64,000 nucleotides of DNA from Mycolicibacterium thermoresistibile (lineage in GTDB: Bacteria; Actinomycetota; Actinomycetes; Mycobacteriales; Mycobacteriaceae), in assembly GCF_900187065.1 (NCBI RefSeq), contig NZ_LT906483.1, positions 4,340,001 through 4,404,000 on the forward strand, in the 5' to 3' direction. Position 1 is the stretch's first letter; every line of letters begins with the position of its first letter. Positions 51,191-61,000 of the stretch are shown one piece after another. The notes beneath the pieces were generated by a model, which saw only the letters and a list, made by a program, of their open reading frames with translations, had not been told where the DNA came from and did no database searches. A program made the position numbers and the translations under genes.

Positions 51191-51490
51191 ATGCGCATAG
51201 CGGTGACAACTCTGCCGGTTGCCCCTCAGCAGCCGATCAGCTGGCCATCGACCGGATACCTGTTGACCGCGTTCGTTAACGACGCCGACCCTGGATACGT
51301 GGATTTCCACATCTTCGACCCAGAGGACGGCTCACCGGAGTTGCAAATGAATGTGTACATGATCGAGGTCGACGAGCCGTTCCCACCTGGGATGGAAGCA
51401 GATTTCGCGGCCGGAAACGTGCAGATGGGCGGATTCTTGCGGTTCCCCGACAAGGTGATGTGGGCGGCGTTCCAGCGGGCAGTGGCTTAG
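51191..51490 (+). CDS. plus-strand gene inside the tail operon (moron-like)
   Basis: 99 residues from the ATG at 51191 (a GTG 33 bases upstream is possible). The protein is acidic and compact (GYLLTAFVNDADPGYVDFHIF, EVDEPFPPGMEADFAAGNVQ), with no membrane helix or signal. It is the only plus-strand gene between 43,149 and 64,000: head-to-head with the tail-fibre gene and stop-to-stop, overlapping four bases, with the next. This is the position of a moron expressed from its own promoter in the lysogen. No family recognised. Confidence 0.65.
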   Translation: MRIAVTTLPVAPQQPISWPSTGYLLTAFVNDADPGYVDFHIFDPEDGSPELQMNVYMIEVDEPFPPGMEADFAAGNVQMGGFLRFPDKVMWAAFQRAVA

Positions 51491-52635
51491 TAGGCGCGGC
51501 CCCAGCAGCGACCGTCGGCGCCGTCGCCGCCGCGGGAGCCCGGCAAGAATCCGACATCGCCATTGCCGCCGGCCCCGCCTCCGCCGGGTGCGGTGCCGTT
51601 GCCGCCGTTGCCGGTACCGCCCGCGCCGCCGGTGTAGGTGATGCCGTTGTGGCTGTAGTTTCCTGCGCTTCCTCCGTTTTGGGAGCCGGACTCGGGTGTG
51701 CCTCCCGGGGCGGTGATGGACCCGCCGGGCCAGCTCCATCCGCTGTTTCCGCCATTTGCCGGATCTTGGACGATGGCGATCGCGCCGGCTGATCCTGCGG
51801 AACCCGCACCGACGATGGCGGTGATTTCGGTGACGCTCCAGGCAAGGTCTTCGCCGCGCTCGAGCGTGATGGAGTTCCATCCGCCCGCTTTGCCGCCGCC
51901 ACCGGCGAGCAGCCCGCCGCCGCCTCGGCCGCCGCAGCCGCCTCCGCATGCGATGAGGTCCAGGAAGTTGCTGTTGCGGGGGAAGACGTAGGGGGTTCCG
52001 GCTGTGGGGGTGGTGAACTGCTGGGTGACCGGGGTGAGTGGCGGGAAGGCAAGGCCCATCGTGCGACCGACGGTGATCGCGTGGGACAGGGCAAGGGGCC
52101 GGACCAACTCGACGCCTAGCGTGCGGGCTGCGGTGAGCGCGCGGGGCAGGCTGAGCGGCCGGACGATGCCGAGGGTCATTTGCCGATCCAGGTTCACGGC
52201 CTGGTGCAAGTCGATCGTGCGGAGTTTGGTCAGCTCAAGGACGCGGTCTAGGTTGATGGTTCGCGTGAAGTCGGCTCCGGTGAGCCGCGTCATGGTTAGT
52301 CCACGGGTGATCGCGACGGTGAGCGCGTAGTCGAGTAGGTAGATGCCGTGTAGTTCGACTGCGCGGGTGACGGTTACCGGGCGCTCGAAGGTTATTTTCG
52401 CGACTTTTTGAAGCGCGAGTTGACGGGTGGCGTGGATCGACGCGACGAGGTTGAGCGACTTGAGTGCTTGCAGTTCGATTTCGTTGACGAACTGGACGGT
52501 GGTGGCCATGTCGAGGGTGATGACAGCCCACCAGCCGATGTCGGGTGTTGCGGCAGATGGTGGCTCGAGATGGGTGAACCATCCCCGCGGCCGCACCGCG
52601 GAGAGCGTGGGTACGTCTGGCCACCAACCGGTCAT
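51487..52635 (-). CDS. minor tail protein with solenoid-like repeats and Gly-rich end
   Basis: 382 residues. Residues about 40-190 consist of many short repeats alternating hydrophobic residues with Arg/Thr (RTINLDRVLELTKLRTIDL, RQMTLGIVRPLSLPRAL), like a beta-solenoid stem. The last 160 residues are a Gly-rich domain (GGGCGGRGGGGLLAGGGGKAGG) ending DGADGRCWGRAY, the usual glycine-rich phage tail tip domain. Likely a fibre tip binding the cell surface. Confidence 0.75.
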   Translation of the reverse strand: MTGWWPDVPTLSAVRPRGWFTHLEPPSAATPDIGWWAVITLDMATTVQFVNEIELQALKSLNLVASIHATRQLALQKVAKITFERPVTVTRAVELHGIYLLDYALTVAITRGLTMTRLTGADFTRTINLDRVLELTKLRTIDLHQAVNLDRQMTLGIVRPLSLPRALTAARTLGVELVRPLALSHAITVGRTMGLAFPPLTPVTQQFTTPTAGTPYVFPRNSNFLDLIACGGGCGGRGGGGLLAGGGGKAGGWNSITLERGEDLAWSVTEITAIVGAGSAGSAGAIAIVQDPANGGNSGWSWPGGSITAPGGTPESGSQNGGSAGNYSHNGITYTGGAGGTGNGGNGTAPGGGGAGGNGDVGFLPGSRGGDGADGRCWGRAY

Positions 52636-52665
52636 CGGTGGCGAAACTACAGGTCAGGTAGGCAG

Positions 52666-52941
52666 TTAGCGGCAGCCGATTGCGTCGCGTAGCTCGTTGA
52701 GGAAGGCGATGGCGCGTTCTCGCTGCGCCTGCCCCTGAACGATTCGCGGATCGATCGGACGGTTGGGACTGTGGGTGGCTACTTTGTCCGAGGGTCTTTT
52801 ACTGACAGTCGATTCCGGCGACTGGCTAGTGGACACGTTCGATCGGTCCGAACGCATCTTGGGTTCCTTCGCTGCGGCGGTCGGCGCCGGACCGAGGAAA
52901 AGGAGTCCGGCAATGACCGCGGCGGCACACTTTTTGATCAC
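52666..52941 (-). CDS. small secreted prophage protein (cargo candidate)
   Basis: 91 residues from a GTG at 52941, chosen because GGAGG lies six bases before it and because it then begins MIKKCAAAV; the GTG 12 bases upstream is poorer. A clear signal peptide (IKKCAAAVIAGLLFLGPAPTAAA) with cleavage after AAA is followed by a Ser/Pro/Lys-rich linker and a helical end (QRERAIAFLNELRDAIGC). It is not tail-like and is AT-richer than its neighbours, which suggests a lysogenic-conversion gene. Confidence 0.65.
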   Translation of the reverse strand: MIKKCAAAVIAGLLFLGPAPTAAAKEPKMRSDRSNVSTSQSPESTVSKRPSDKVATHSPNRPIDPRIVQGQAQRERAIAFLNELRDAIGCR

Positions 52942-53085
52942 GGAATCCTCCACTTTTGTTGCTATACAACGACATTAGCTTTCCGTTCTGACAATTCTGC
53001 GCCCCCAGAAGTGGGCGCCGTGCTCACATAGCGCAGGGCCAGTCGCGAGCATGGCGCGGCTGGCGCAGCGAAAAACCCAGAAGCG

Positions 53086-55614
53086 CTAGCTGGTGTCGTG
53101 CAGGTCGACGGTGCACGACACCCAGCGCCCCCCGGTCGTGGTAACCCTGTGCTCAACCGTTGCTGCACCAGGTGCGTCACCGCCGTACATGCCGCCTCTC
53201 TGCCCGGGGCTGAACGAGAAGCGAACGGCTTTCTGATAGCCGTCGATCACGCCCTGGCCCGGAGTGCCACCGCCTGTCCAGGTGCTGGCAATGGCGTTGG
53301 CGACCCGTCGTCCCGGCGCACTCGGCACGGTGATGGGCATCCCGCCGTCGTTGTTGGTCTTGGTGTATCCGGTGTAGCCGCCAACCCCGGTGTAGCTGAC
53401 GGTGTTACCACGGAACTGCTGCAAGGTGCCGGACTGTCGGGTGACGGTGACCGTTTGTGTCGTGGTCGGCGGGTCGAGCAGGATGTACGCCGCCATTGCG
53501 CCCTCATTCGAGGCGGTGCTGTTGTGGCGCGCCCATGCCACCAGGTCCATCGGTTGCCCGCCGTATGTGACTGTCGGCGGGTTGCTGAGGATGTCGCGAC
53601 CCCACTGCACAAAGGCGACCACTGCCCGGTCTGTACCGGATGCCTGGTGCTGCCATTGCAGGGTGGTGCTGCTCGGGTTGCTCGCACCGTCGCCGCGGTT
53701 GTCGTATTCGACGGGCGGGATGAACGTCGAGTCCGGAATGCGTTCGCCTACGTACAGCGCCTTGACGACTGTTTCGTCGGCCAGAACGTCCAAGGCGCCG
53801 CCCGAGTTCTGCCATACCCGCACATCGAAGTAGTCGCCGTAGTTGAACTCACCGGAGGTGGACACGTCCAGCAGTCCGTCGGTGTTGGTGCGGAGCGGCC
53901 ACAGCCCCACCATCGCCGGGGTGGCGTCCACCTGCTCCAGTCGCAGCGACGAGTTCACGAGGTGTCGGGTCAGCGACGATTGACGCGATCCGTTGGAGTT
54001 GCTTTCCCACGCCACGGCGGTGTCTACATACCACCATCCCGCGCCGTCGAACCGCCATCGGGTATTTGTGGAGTCCTCCCATAGGGGTTCGACACTGCCG
54101 GCCACCTTCCACCCTGATAGCACCGTTTCGGTGTTGTTGGGCACCGGCACGTTGTCGTCCAGCGTCAGTACGAAGTGCGGGTGGGTGACTTCAGAGGGGG
54201 TGAATCCGTCAGGAAAGTACTCGATCGGGATCTTCTGGTTTGGTCCGAGCGGAGTGACACCGTTGGGCGCGCCCTTCTGAGACAAGGGGATAGCCTGGTT
54301 CGATCCGCCACCGAACCACTGGTTGAACCAGTCCTTGACCGCTTGCACCAGACTGTTCACTGGAGTGACGATTCCGCCGGCCAGGATCTCGATGATCTGA
54401 TTCGTCTGCGTCGCAAGGTCACTCAGTCCAGACACAATGGACTGAGGAATGGTGCCGATCACCGCTGCCGGATCAGTCAGCAGATTCGTCATCAACTGGC
54501 CGACATTCGACAACGCCGTCGTCGCGTCCGTCCAAGCAGTCTCGGCTCGATCCTGGATCCACTCCAGCGCATCACCGAGATCGAAAATCCGGTCGAATAG
54601 GTCCCCCAACGGTTCGATGCCCAGATGTATCAGCAGCCCATCGACCATCCCGGACAAGCCATTCCACAACGAGTTCAGATCGGTGGGAAGGTTCAGAATC
54701 CAGGACTGCGGCATGCCATCCCGGGTCTTGGTTACCGAGCCGTCATCGAACCACACCGTGCCAGCCGTGAGGTCCGCGGTGACGCTGATCTCCATCACGA
54801 TCTCATCGACCGACGTCGTCGGCTCCGGCACCGTATAGCTACCCGCCAGCCGTAGCCACCCGTCGTCGGCGCCCGGCACGTCGTCGCTCTCCCCCGACGG
54901 TGCGGCCACCGCATCTATCACGGTCGTGTCGACCAGCGTGCGGGTGCCGTCCTCTTCAACGTGATAGCCGCGCACCACCATCTGGATCGGGTCCGGCCCG
55001 GTGGCGGTCACGCCCTCGTAGAACACGTGAACCGACATCGGCATGACCTCACCGGCGGCCACCGAGATCAGATTCGACACCGCAGTCTTGGTTGTGCCGT
55101 CCGCGTCGATTCGCGCCGAACCTGGCTTCAGCCGGCCGAAGTCGGGGTCATAGGTGATCGCAGGGTTGTTGGCGAACGTCGACGGGTTATCGAACGACGG
55201 GTCGTCGAGCAGCTCCTCGGCGCCGTCGAACAAATGCGCCCATGGCAGCCCCGGAATCCGAGATGGCGGGATCTTGCCGAACAACTGCTGCAACACCCAC
55301 TGCCGCACATCATCCAGCGACGGCGGGTCCTCCTCATCGACCTCCGGGTAGCCGACCGCTGTTGCGATCGCGGTGATATCGGAGACGACCGAGCCACGCG
55401 CCGACAGGTCGATCTCTACCGGTGCGGGGACCTGTCCGACCTCCAGCGGCGTTTCGCCCGGCTTGGTGGCCACCAGGCGGCCGTCCCGCGACGACAGCAC
55501 GTACTCCCCCGCGCGCGCGGTCCGTGCCCGCTCCAACGCGCGCAGACGCCGCTCCGTCTCCCGCGCCCACTCCGCATCCGAGCGCGGTGTCCGACCAACC
55601 CGGGTGTCGCTCAA
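53086..55614 (-). CDS. large minor tail protein
   Basis: 842 residues from a TTG at 55614 that overlaps the upstream stop as TTGA; the open frame before it is shadow. The start (SDTRVGRTPRSDAEWARETERRLRALE) is a helical N-terminus seen in actinophage tail proteins. Then follow a beta-rich region, a helical middle (about 290-420), a linker with TPLGPNQKIPIEYFPDG, and C-terminal beta domains (WRFDGAGWWYVDTAVAW). Probably a central tail-tip or fibre protein. Confidence 0.82.
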   Translation of the reverse strand: MSDTRVGRTPRSDAEWARETERRLRALERARTARAGEYVLSSRDGRLVATKPGETPLEVGQVPAPVEIDLSARGSVVSDITAIATAVGYPEVDEEDPPSLDDVRQWVLQQLFGKIPPSRIPGLPWAHLFDGAEELLDDPSFDNPSTFANNPAITYDPDFGRLKPGSARIDADGTTKTAVSNLISVAAGEVMPMSVHVFYEGVTATGPDPIQMVVRGYHVEEDGTRTLVDTTVIDAVAAPSGESDDVPGADDGWLRLAGSYTVPEPTTSVDEIVMEISVTADLTAGTVWFDDGSVTKTRDGMPQSWILNLPTDLNSLWNGLSGMVDGLLIHLGIEPLGDLFDRIFDLGDALEWIQDRAETAWTDATTALSNVGQLMTNLLTDPAAVIGTIPQSIVSGLSDLATQTNQIIEILAGGIVTPVNSLVQAVKDWFNQWFGGGSNQAIPLSQKGAPNGVTPLGPNQKIPIEYFPDGFTPSEVTHPHFVLTLDDNVPVPNNTETVLSGWKVAGSVEPLWEDSTNTRWRFDGAGWWYVDTAVAWESNSNGSRQSSLTRHLVNSSLRLEQVDATPAMVGLWPLRTNTDGLLDVSTSGEFNYGDYFDVRVWQNSGGALDVLADETVVKALYVGERIPDSTFIPPVEYDNRGDGASNPSSTTLQWQHQASGTDRAVVAFVQWGRDILSNPPTVTYGGQPMDLVAWARHNSTASNEGAMAAYILLDPPTTTQTVTVTRQSGTLQQFRGNTVSYTGVGGYTGYTKTNNDGGMPITVPSAPGRRVANAIASTWTGGGTPGQGVIDGYQKAVRFSFSPGQRGGMYGGDAPGAATVEHRVTTTGGRWVSCTVDLHDTS

Positions 55615-56648
55615 CGCTGGGCCTCCATGATCTCCACCAGCTCCGGCAGATCGTCGTCGACCGATTCGAGGTCCACTCCGACCGACGTCTCGTTCTGAGT
55701 GCACGTCACGGTCACGCCTTCCAGCTCCATCGTCGAAAGCAGCCCGAACGCTTCGACATTGATCCGCACAGAGGGCACCAACTCGCGGATACTGATCGGG
55801 GCGTCCGGGTGCAGCGTGGCGCCCTCCGGCACGCTGATGGCGTCCCGGATCGTGCCGGTGTGCCGCACTGCTTGATGGGCTGCACGGTCAGCGTTGGACA
55901 CCCCGAACATCGAGTCGATATTCACGATGGTCTGCAGATTCAGCCCGCCCATCGGCAAGCGGGCACGCGACACGCTGTCGCCGGTACGTAACATCACATC
56001 GTTGAACGTGTTTGCGCCGTCGCGGATCACCGACAAACCGCCCTCGATGAAGTCGTGCTCGCCGAGGGTGGCGACCGGCTCTCGCTTCGCGGGCCCGAGC
56101 AGTGGAATGCCGGCCACCACCGACCAGTAGAGGCCGAGATCGACCAGTTCGCCGACGACTTCGTCGGCCATCGTCTCATCAGCGACACAGTCGTAGCCGA
56201 ATCGGTCGCCTCGCGGATCCCTACGGGCGAGGCTGCGGATGTTCAGGCCGTGATGCTCGATCACTGCGGCCCAGAGTTCGGCGGCGATGTCAGCGGGGTC
56301 GGCGGCGTCCCACCGTTTCGTCAGCGGGCAGCGTGTCCGTGCCAGCAGCGCGCTGACGTCGCGGGCGGACAGCGACAGCCAGTCGCGGCCCTGCTCGGCC
56401 CGGGTGATCGGTCCCGACCAGTACAGCTGCTGCCCTTGGTCGTCCCACACGTCCACCCAGTGCAGCCAGGGGGTTATATCCGGGATCCGCACGTAGCCGT
56501 CAGCCGGGGGCACGACCAGGTCACAGATCGACACCTCACGCAGAGCCCGCGTCCATTTCAGATGGGAATATCCGCTGGCTAGGAACTGGTAGAGCTGCAC
56601 ACCGGCGATAGTGCGCACCGCCACGATCTGCTCCGCGGAGACAATCAT
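55611..56648 (-). CDS. minor tail protein (tail-tip type)
   Basis: 345 residues from the ATG at 56648, which overlaps the upstream stop as ATGA. It is the third tail gene after the tape measure, the usual place of a gp27-like hub. Motifs: YSHLKWTRALREVSICDLVVPP, TPWLHWVDVWDDQGQQLYWSGPIT and RDWLSLSARDVSALLARTR, of the common mycobacteriophage family. It is followed by a TTGA overlap with the large minor tail gene. Confidence 0.82.
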   Translation of the reverse strand: MIVSAEQIVAVRTIAGVQLYQFLASGYSHLKWTRALREVSICDLVVPPADGYVRIPDITPWLHWVDVWDDQGQQLYWSGPITRAEQGRDWLSLSARDVSALLARTRCPLTKRWDAADPADIAAELWAAVIEHHGLNIRSLARRDPRGDRFGYDCVADETMADEVVGELVDLGLYWSVVAGIPLLGPAKREPVATLGEHDFIEGGLSVIRDGANTFNDVMLRTGDSVSRARLPMGGLNLQTIVNIDSMFGVSNADRAAHQAVRHTGTIRDAISVPEGATLHPDAPISIRELVPSVRINVEAFGLLSTMELEGVTVTCTQNETSVGVDLESVDDDLPELVEIMEAQR

Positions 56649-58081
56649 CACGGCTCCCGGTCGTAGAGACTCATCTCGACCTCGAACTTGCTGCTGCTGG
56701 CGGTTTGAACGATGAAGTCCCAGCACGTTTCACGGTCGATGATCGGGGGCCGCCACGGCGCACCGTTCGGCGTGCCGACCACTCCGACGACGCGGCGTTT
56801 CCGGCCGTCGTAGTGCGCCCAATACCGGCCGGTGATGCCGTCCAAGTGCAGCTCCGCGGTCGGCGGCAAACCCGCCACCTGCAGCGGAAACTGGTTGTCC
56901 TCACACCGGATATCCGAGCCGCACTCCCGCCAGAACGCCTGCAACGTCAGCGGCGCCTCTCCGAGATTCCGGATGATCGTGGTCACCGCGGTCTCCCGGC
57001 ACCGGAACGCGTACTCCATCGTCGGCACCCGGAACGAATACTTGTCGATCTCCCCGACCGGCAGGCAGCCGCCGCACACCGGCGGTGGCGTGGTCACCAC
57101 CGCGATCTCCTCCGGAACACACTCCGTCGAGAACAGCGTCGGCATGTCCTCACACGTCTCCGGCCGCCGGCAATCCGCGGCATGCACCCAGTTGATCGGC
57201 TGGCGGACGATCTCGTCCCAATCCACCACGACCGGGACAGCCGGCAGATACGCATACGGACTGAGCACAGCCATCTCCCAGGTGACCCGGTACATCGTGG
57301 CCTGCTGATGCGCCCGCGGCTCGGTGTTGAACTCCTGCGATATCGTCGGCGCCTTCGTCAGGACGACGTTGTGCACCTCGCGCACCAGCGTCGCCGGGTC
57401 CACACCCGAATATGACGGGGAGGCAGCCAGATAACGCAGCGTGGATCCGGTATCGGTGTTGGTGTCTCGCAGCAGACACGTCAGCCAGTCCAGCCCGTAT
57501 TCGACGCCGACATGGGTGCAGCCGATCAGCAGCGCCTCAAACGTCACGGTGCGGGATGCGTCGCGGGACGGACCGGCCGCCGCGCCAGCACCCGCCATCT
57601 GCGTGACCGTGCGCTCCACCGGTGTCGGGCCCAGCCCGTCAACCTTCATCACCCACACGCCGCCGAACTCGCCGGACTCCGGCAGCTGTGTGGTGTACCA
57701 GGGCGCCAGCTCCGGCCGGTACATCGTGTCGCCGAGGAACTCCCGAAGCCCCGGCCATGAATCGTCATAGGCGACGTGGGTGGAGCACGACGAGCAGATG
57801 GCGGCCGGTCCCCAGCAGGTGCCGTCGAATTCGAGAAGCCCAGGCCCGTAGCGGCGCGCACCGTTGGGCGGGGCCCACAACCCGGGCGCGACCTCGGTGG
57901 CGGTGTCCGGGAGCTCGTACAGGCCTGGGTACTCGGTGGATTCGACCAGTCCGCAATCCGCGGCAGCCTGCGTGAAGATGCCCAGGTCGCTGGTGGGGAC
58001 GTCTCGCCCCAGGTGCGCGACAACCCGCGCGGTGTTGGCGAACTCCACACCGTTGAGGGCGAACCATCCGCGATAGGCCAT
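56648..58081 (-). CDS. minor tail protein downstream of the tape measure
   Basis: 477 residues from an ATG overlapping the tape-measure stop. It starts MAYRGWFALNGVEFANTARV, the conserved opening of the distal-tail-type minor proteins encoded just after tape measure in actinophages. The body has several Cys (CSSC, CGGC), perhaps pairs, and beta-rich segments. Likely the distal tail protein. Confidence 0.83.
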   Translation of the reverse strand: MAYRGWFALNGVEFANTARVVAHLGRDVPTSDLGIFTQAAADCGLVESTEYPGLYELPDTATEVAPGLWAPPNGARRYGPGLLEFDGTCWGPAAICSSCSTHVAYDDSWPGLREFLGDTMYRPELAPWYTTQLPESGEFGGVWVMKVDGLGPTPVERTVTQMAGAGAAAGPSRDASRTVTFEALLIGCTHVGVEYGLDWLTCLLRDTNTDTGSTLRYLAASPSYSGVDPATLVREVHNVVLTKAPTISQEFNTEPRAHQQATMYRVTWEMAVLSPYAYLPAVPVVVDWDEIVRQPINWVHAADCRRPETCEDMPTLFSTECVPEEIAVVTTPPPVCGGCLPVGEIDKYSFRVPTMEYAFRCRETAVTTIIRNLGEAPLTLQAFWRECGSDIRCEDNQFPLQVAGLPPTAELHLDGITGRYWAHYDGRKRRVVGVVGTPNGAPWRPPIIDRETCWDFIVQTASSSKFEVEMSLYDREP

Positions 58082-61000
58082 CAGTGCATCAGCTCCATGA
58101 GTCCAGCGCGCACCCGCTCACCGGCCTCCGGCCCGCCGGCCACGGTGATACCTCCGACGTCAACGATGGTGGTCGAACCGGTGGCGGCGCGCGGGTTACG
58201 TTCCAGTGCAGCGACCATCCGCTCGAACAGCTCGGTTTGTCGCGGCGACAGCACCCGCTCAGGCGCGATCGTGGCCTTCGGCATCAGCCCGGTGCCGTAG
58301 GCGATGCCGCCGCGGTCGAACGGCAAACCGGGGATCAACGTGGCCGCACCACCGAACAGGCCTGCGAGCAGGCTGGTGATGCCGCCGAGCAGCCCACCGA
58401 AGGTGTTGCCGAGGATGTTGCCGATCGGGTCGAGCAGCACCGACAGCAGCCCGCCGCCGAAGATGGTGGTCATCAGGTCGGGGAACAGCGACTGCAGCCC
58501 CTCGGCAACCACGGCAATCACGGTTTCGCTGATCGCCAGCGCCAGGTCGGTGCCGACGTCGGCGATGATGTCCACACCGGCCTGGCCGGCCGCCGTGATC
58601 AAGCTCGACACGATGCCGCCCACGCCCGGCGCCTGGGTGTTGATCGCCGCGCCGGCCGCCGATGCGCCGGCGGAGATAGCGGCGTTGGCCACCGCCTTAC
58701 CGATCGGCACGATGACCTTCTCGATGATGTACCGAATCAGCGCCTCGATGACGATCTTGAGGATTCGAATACGCTCCTGGGCGGCCATCTCCTCGCTGGA
58801 TTGCGCGCGGTCCACCAGTGCGCTGGTGTCGTTGAGCAGGCGACCGGACGCGTCGAACGCCTGGAAGTCGCCGCGGAACTGCCGGAACTCGTCGGTCATC
58901 TGCAGCAGCGTGTCCCGCGCTTGGATCTGCACGCCCAGCACCGACAGCAGCACCCGGATCAGGATGTTGACAACCAACCCGATGATCGGGATCTGGGAGA
59001 CGCCGAAGAACTCCGCCCCGACTACATCGTTGACGACCGCCCCGCCGGTGGCGAACCCGCGCACGCCGCCGGTGCGGGCCAACGCGGCCCGGAACGCATA
59101 CACGCCGGACTGGCCGCCCAGCCGGGCCACGTCGTCGGTGGTCAGCACATGCTCGCCCGGCATCAGCAACGCCGGCACCGAGTCCCTCCCCGCGACGCCG
59201 CCGTAGACCGGGCCGCCGGACGCCATGCCGGGGATCAATCCGGAGAACGCATTCCCGCCGCTGTCTCCGCCGGAAGTGGCGATGGGCAACGACGCCATGC
59301 CTTGCCGCACCGCATCAGCGATCGGCGGGGCGGCGGCCTGGCCCATCGCCGTGCCGATCGCATGACTGACGCTGTCCTTCAACCCCTCCAGGGCGGACTG
59401 CACACCGGCCTTGACGATCGGTTCCAGCGCGGCGTCGTTGAGCTTGTGCGACACCTGCTCGATGACCGACACCATCTGATCGCGCATCGCGGCCAGTTGC
59501 GCGTTCAGGCTGGTGAACGTGCGATCCAGCAGCGCTGCGGTGTCGGAGTACAGACGTCCGGACGAGTCGTAGCCGGGCCCGTCGTTAGCCGTGATGTCGC
59601 CGTGGCCGCCACCTTGGCGGGTGAAGTCCTCCACATCAAGACCGAGTGCCGCGGCGAGAGCCATCGGGTTGCGGTCCCGCACCAGCTTGTTCAGGGTCGC
59701 GTAGCTGGCATCGCGTTTGGCCCAATCCTCCTGGCCGAGACTGGCGACCGCGCTCATGACGTCGCCGAGCACGTTCGACGCGGCTTCCCCGCTGCCTTGT
59801 GCCGCCGCGTCGAGGATCGGCTGCAGCCCGGGCGGCATCCCCATGCCGCCGGTGCCGGGCCAGTTCGTGACGAATACCGGTGTCGCCCCACCCGTGGCTG
59901 ACAGCCCACCGAGGCTTGCCGCCGGCGTGCCAGCGGCAGCCGGGATAAGCCCCGCCTGAATCGCAGCGTTCTCCATCCCCTCCGCGATCCGGGCATGAAT
60001 ATGGTCGAAGTGGTCACCGCCCACATCGGTCTTCCACAGGCTGCCCTTGGGGTCCACGATCCCGGTGGACATCAGCCAGTTCCAGATCTGGTCCCCGAGC
60101 GCCTCGCCGGCGGGGTTGCGGCCACCGCGTGTGGTGCCGCCGGGGATCATGATGTCGATCGCCCGCCCGGACGGGTGGTCTGGGTGTGGGTCTTGCCGGT
60201 ATCCACCGATCTCGCGGATCTGCGGGAACATTTGGAGCACCGCCTGGCCCAGCGCGGCGGTGGCAGGCATCAGACCCGACGTGCTGAACGTTGCGGCGCC
60301 AGTGTGGGCGGGCAGGCCCGCCACCAGCGCACCGCCGGTCATCGTGCCGGAGCCCTTGGCGACCTTGTCGCGGAACGACTGCAGGCTCTTGACCAAGGAC
60401 GCGTTGCGTTCGTCGAGCACCCCCACATAGCCGGACGGGCCCAGCGTCTGCTCAATCAACGCGCCGATCTCCGTATCGGACAGGCGGCCCGTCTTCTTGT
60501 TGCGGGCGCTGGTGATGGCGGTGATCACCGAATCGGTGGCGGACAACCCGACACCCTGGACAGCCGACAGGTCACCGGTGCGTGCGAACTCCTGCAACGC
60601 CTCCACATACCGGCCCATGTCCGACACCACCGGGCCCATCGCAGAGGTGGCCTGCTGCACCGCCTGCACCGACTCGTTGATCCGCTCACGCCAGTACGAG
60701 ACCGGCTCAGCACCTAGCCACTTCTCCGGATCCCCACCCAACGCGGAGATCGCGGCGGCGGCCATCTCGTAGCCGCGGTGCCGTGGTGCGATCGGCGTGC
60801 CGAACGGGCCAGTCCCGCCGGGTGTCATACCCGCCATCCGCCCGACCGCCCTGTCCGCGAGCGTGGACACCTCGCGGGCGGTGACGTTCAGCGGCGCGGT
60901 TGTGGGCCCGGCGCCGGCCAGCAGGTCGCGGATGTCCTCGAGCAGCTTGAGCGGTTCGTCATCGTCGCGGGTGTCGAACACTGGGCCCGGCAGGGCGCCG

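Noticed and set aside
58084..59901. 605-codon plus-strand open frame opposite the tape measure gene
   Set aside because: Antisense of a long Ala/Gly-rich gene; no start context and Arg/His-rich product.
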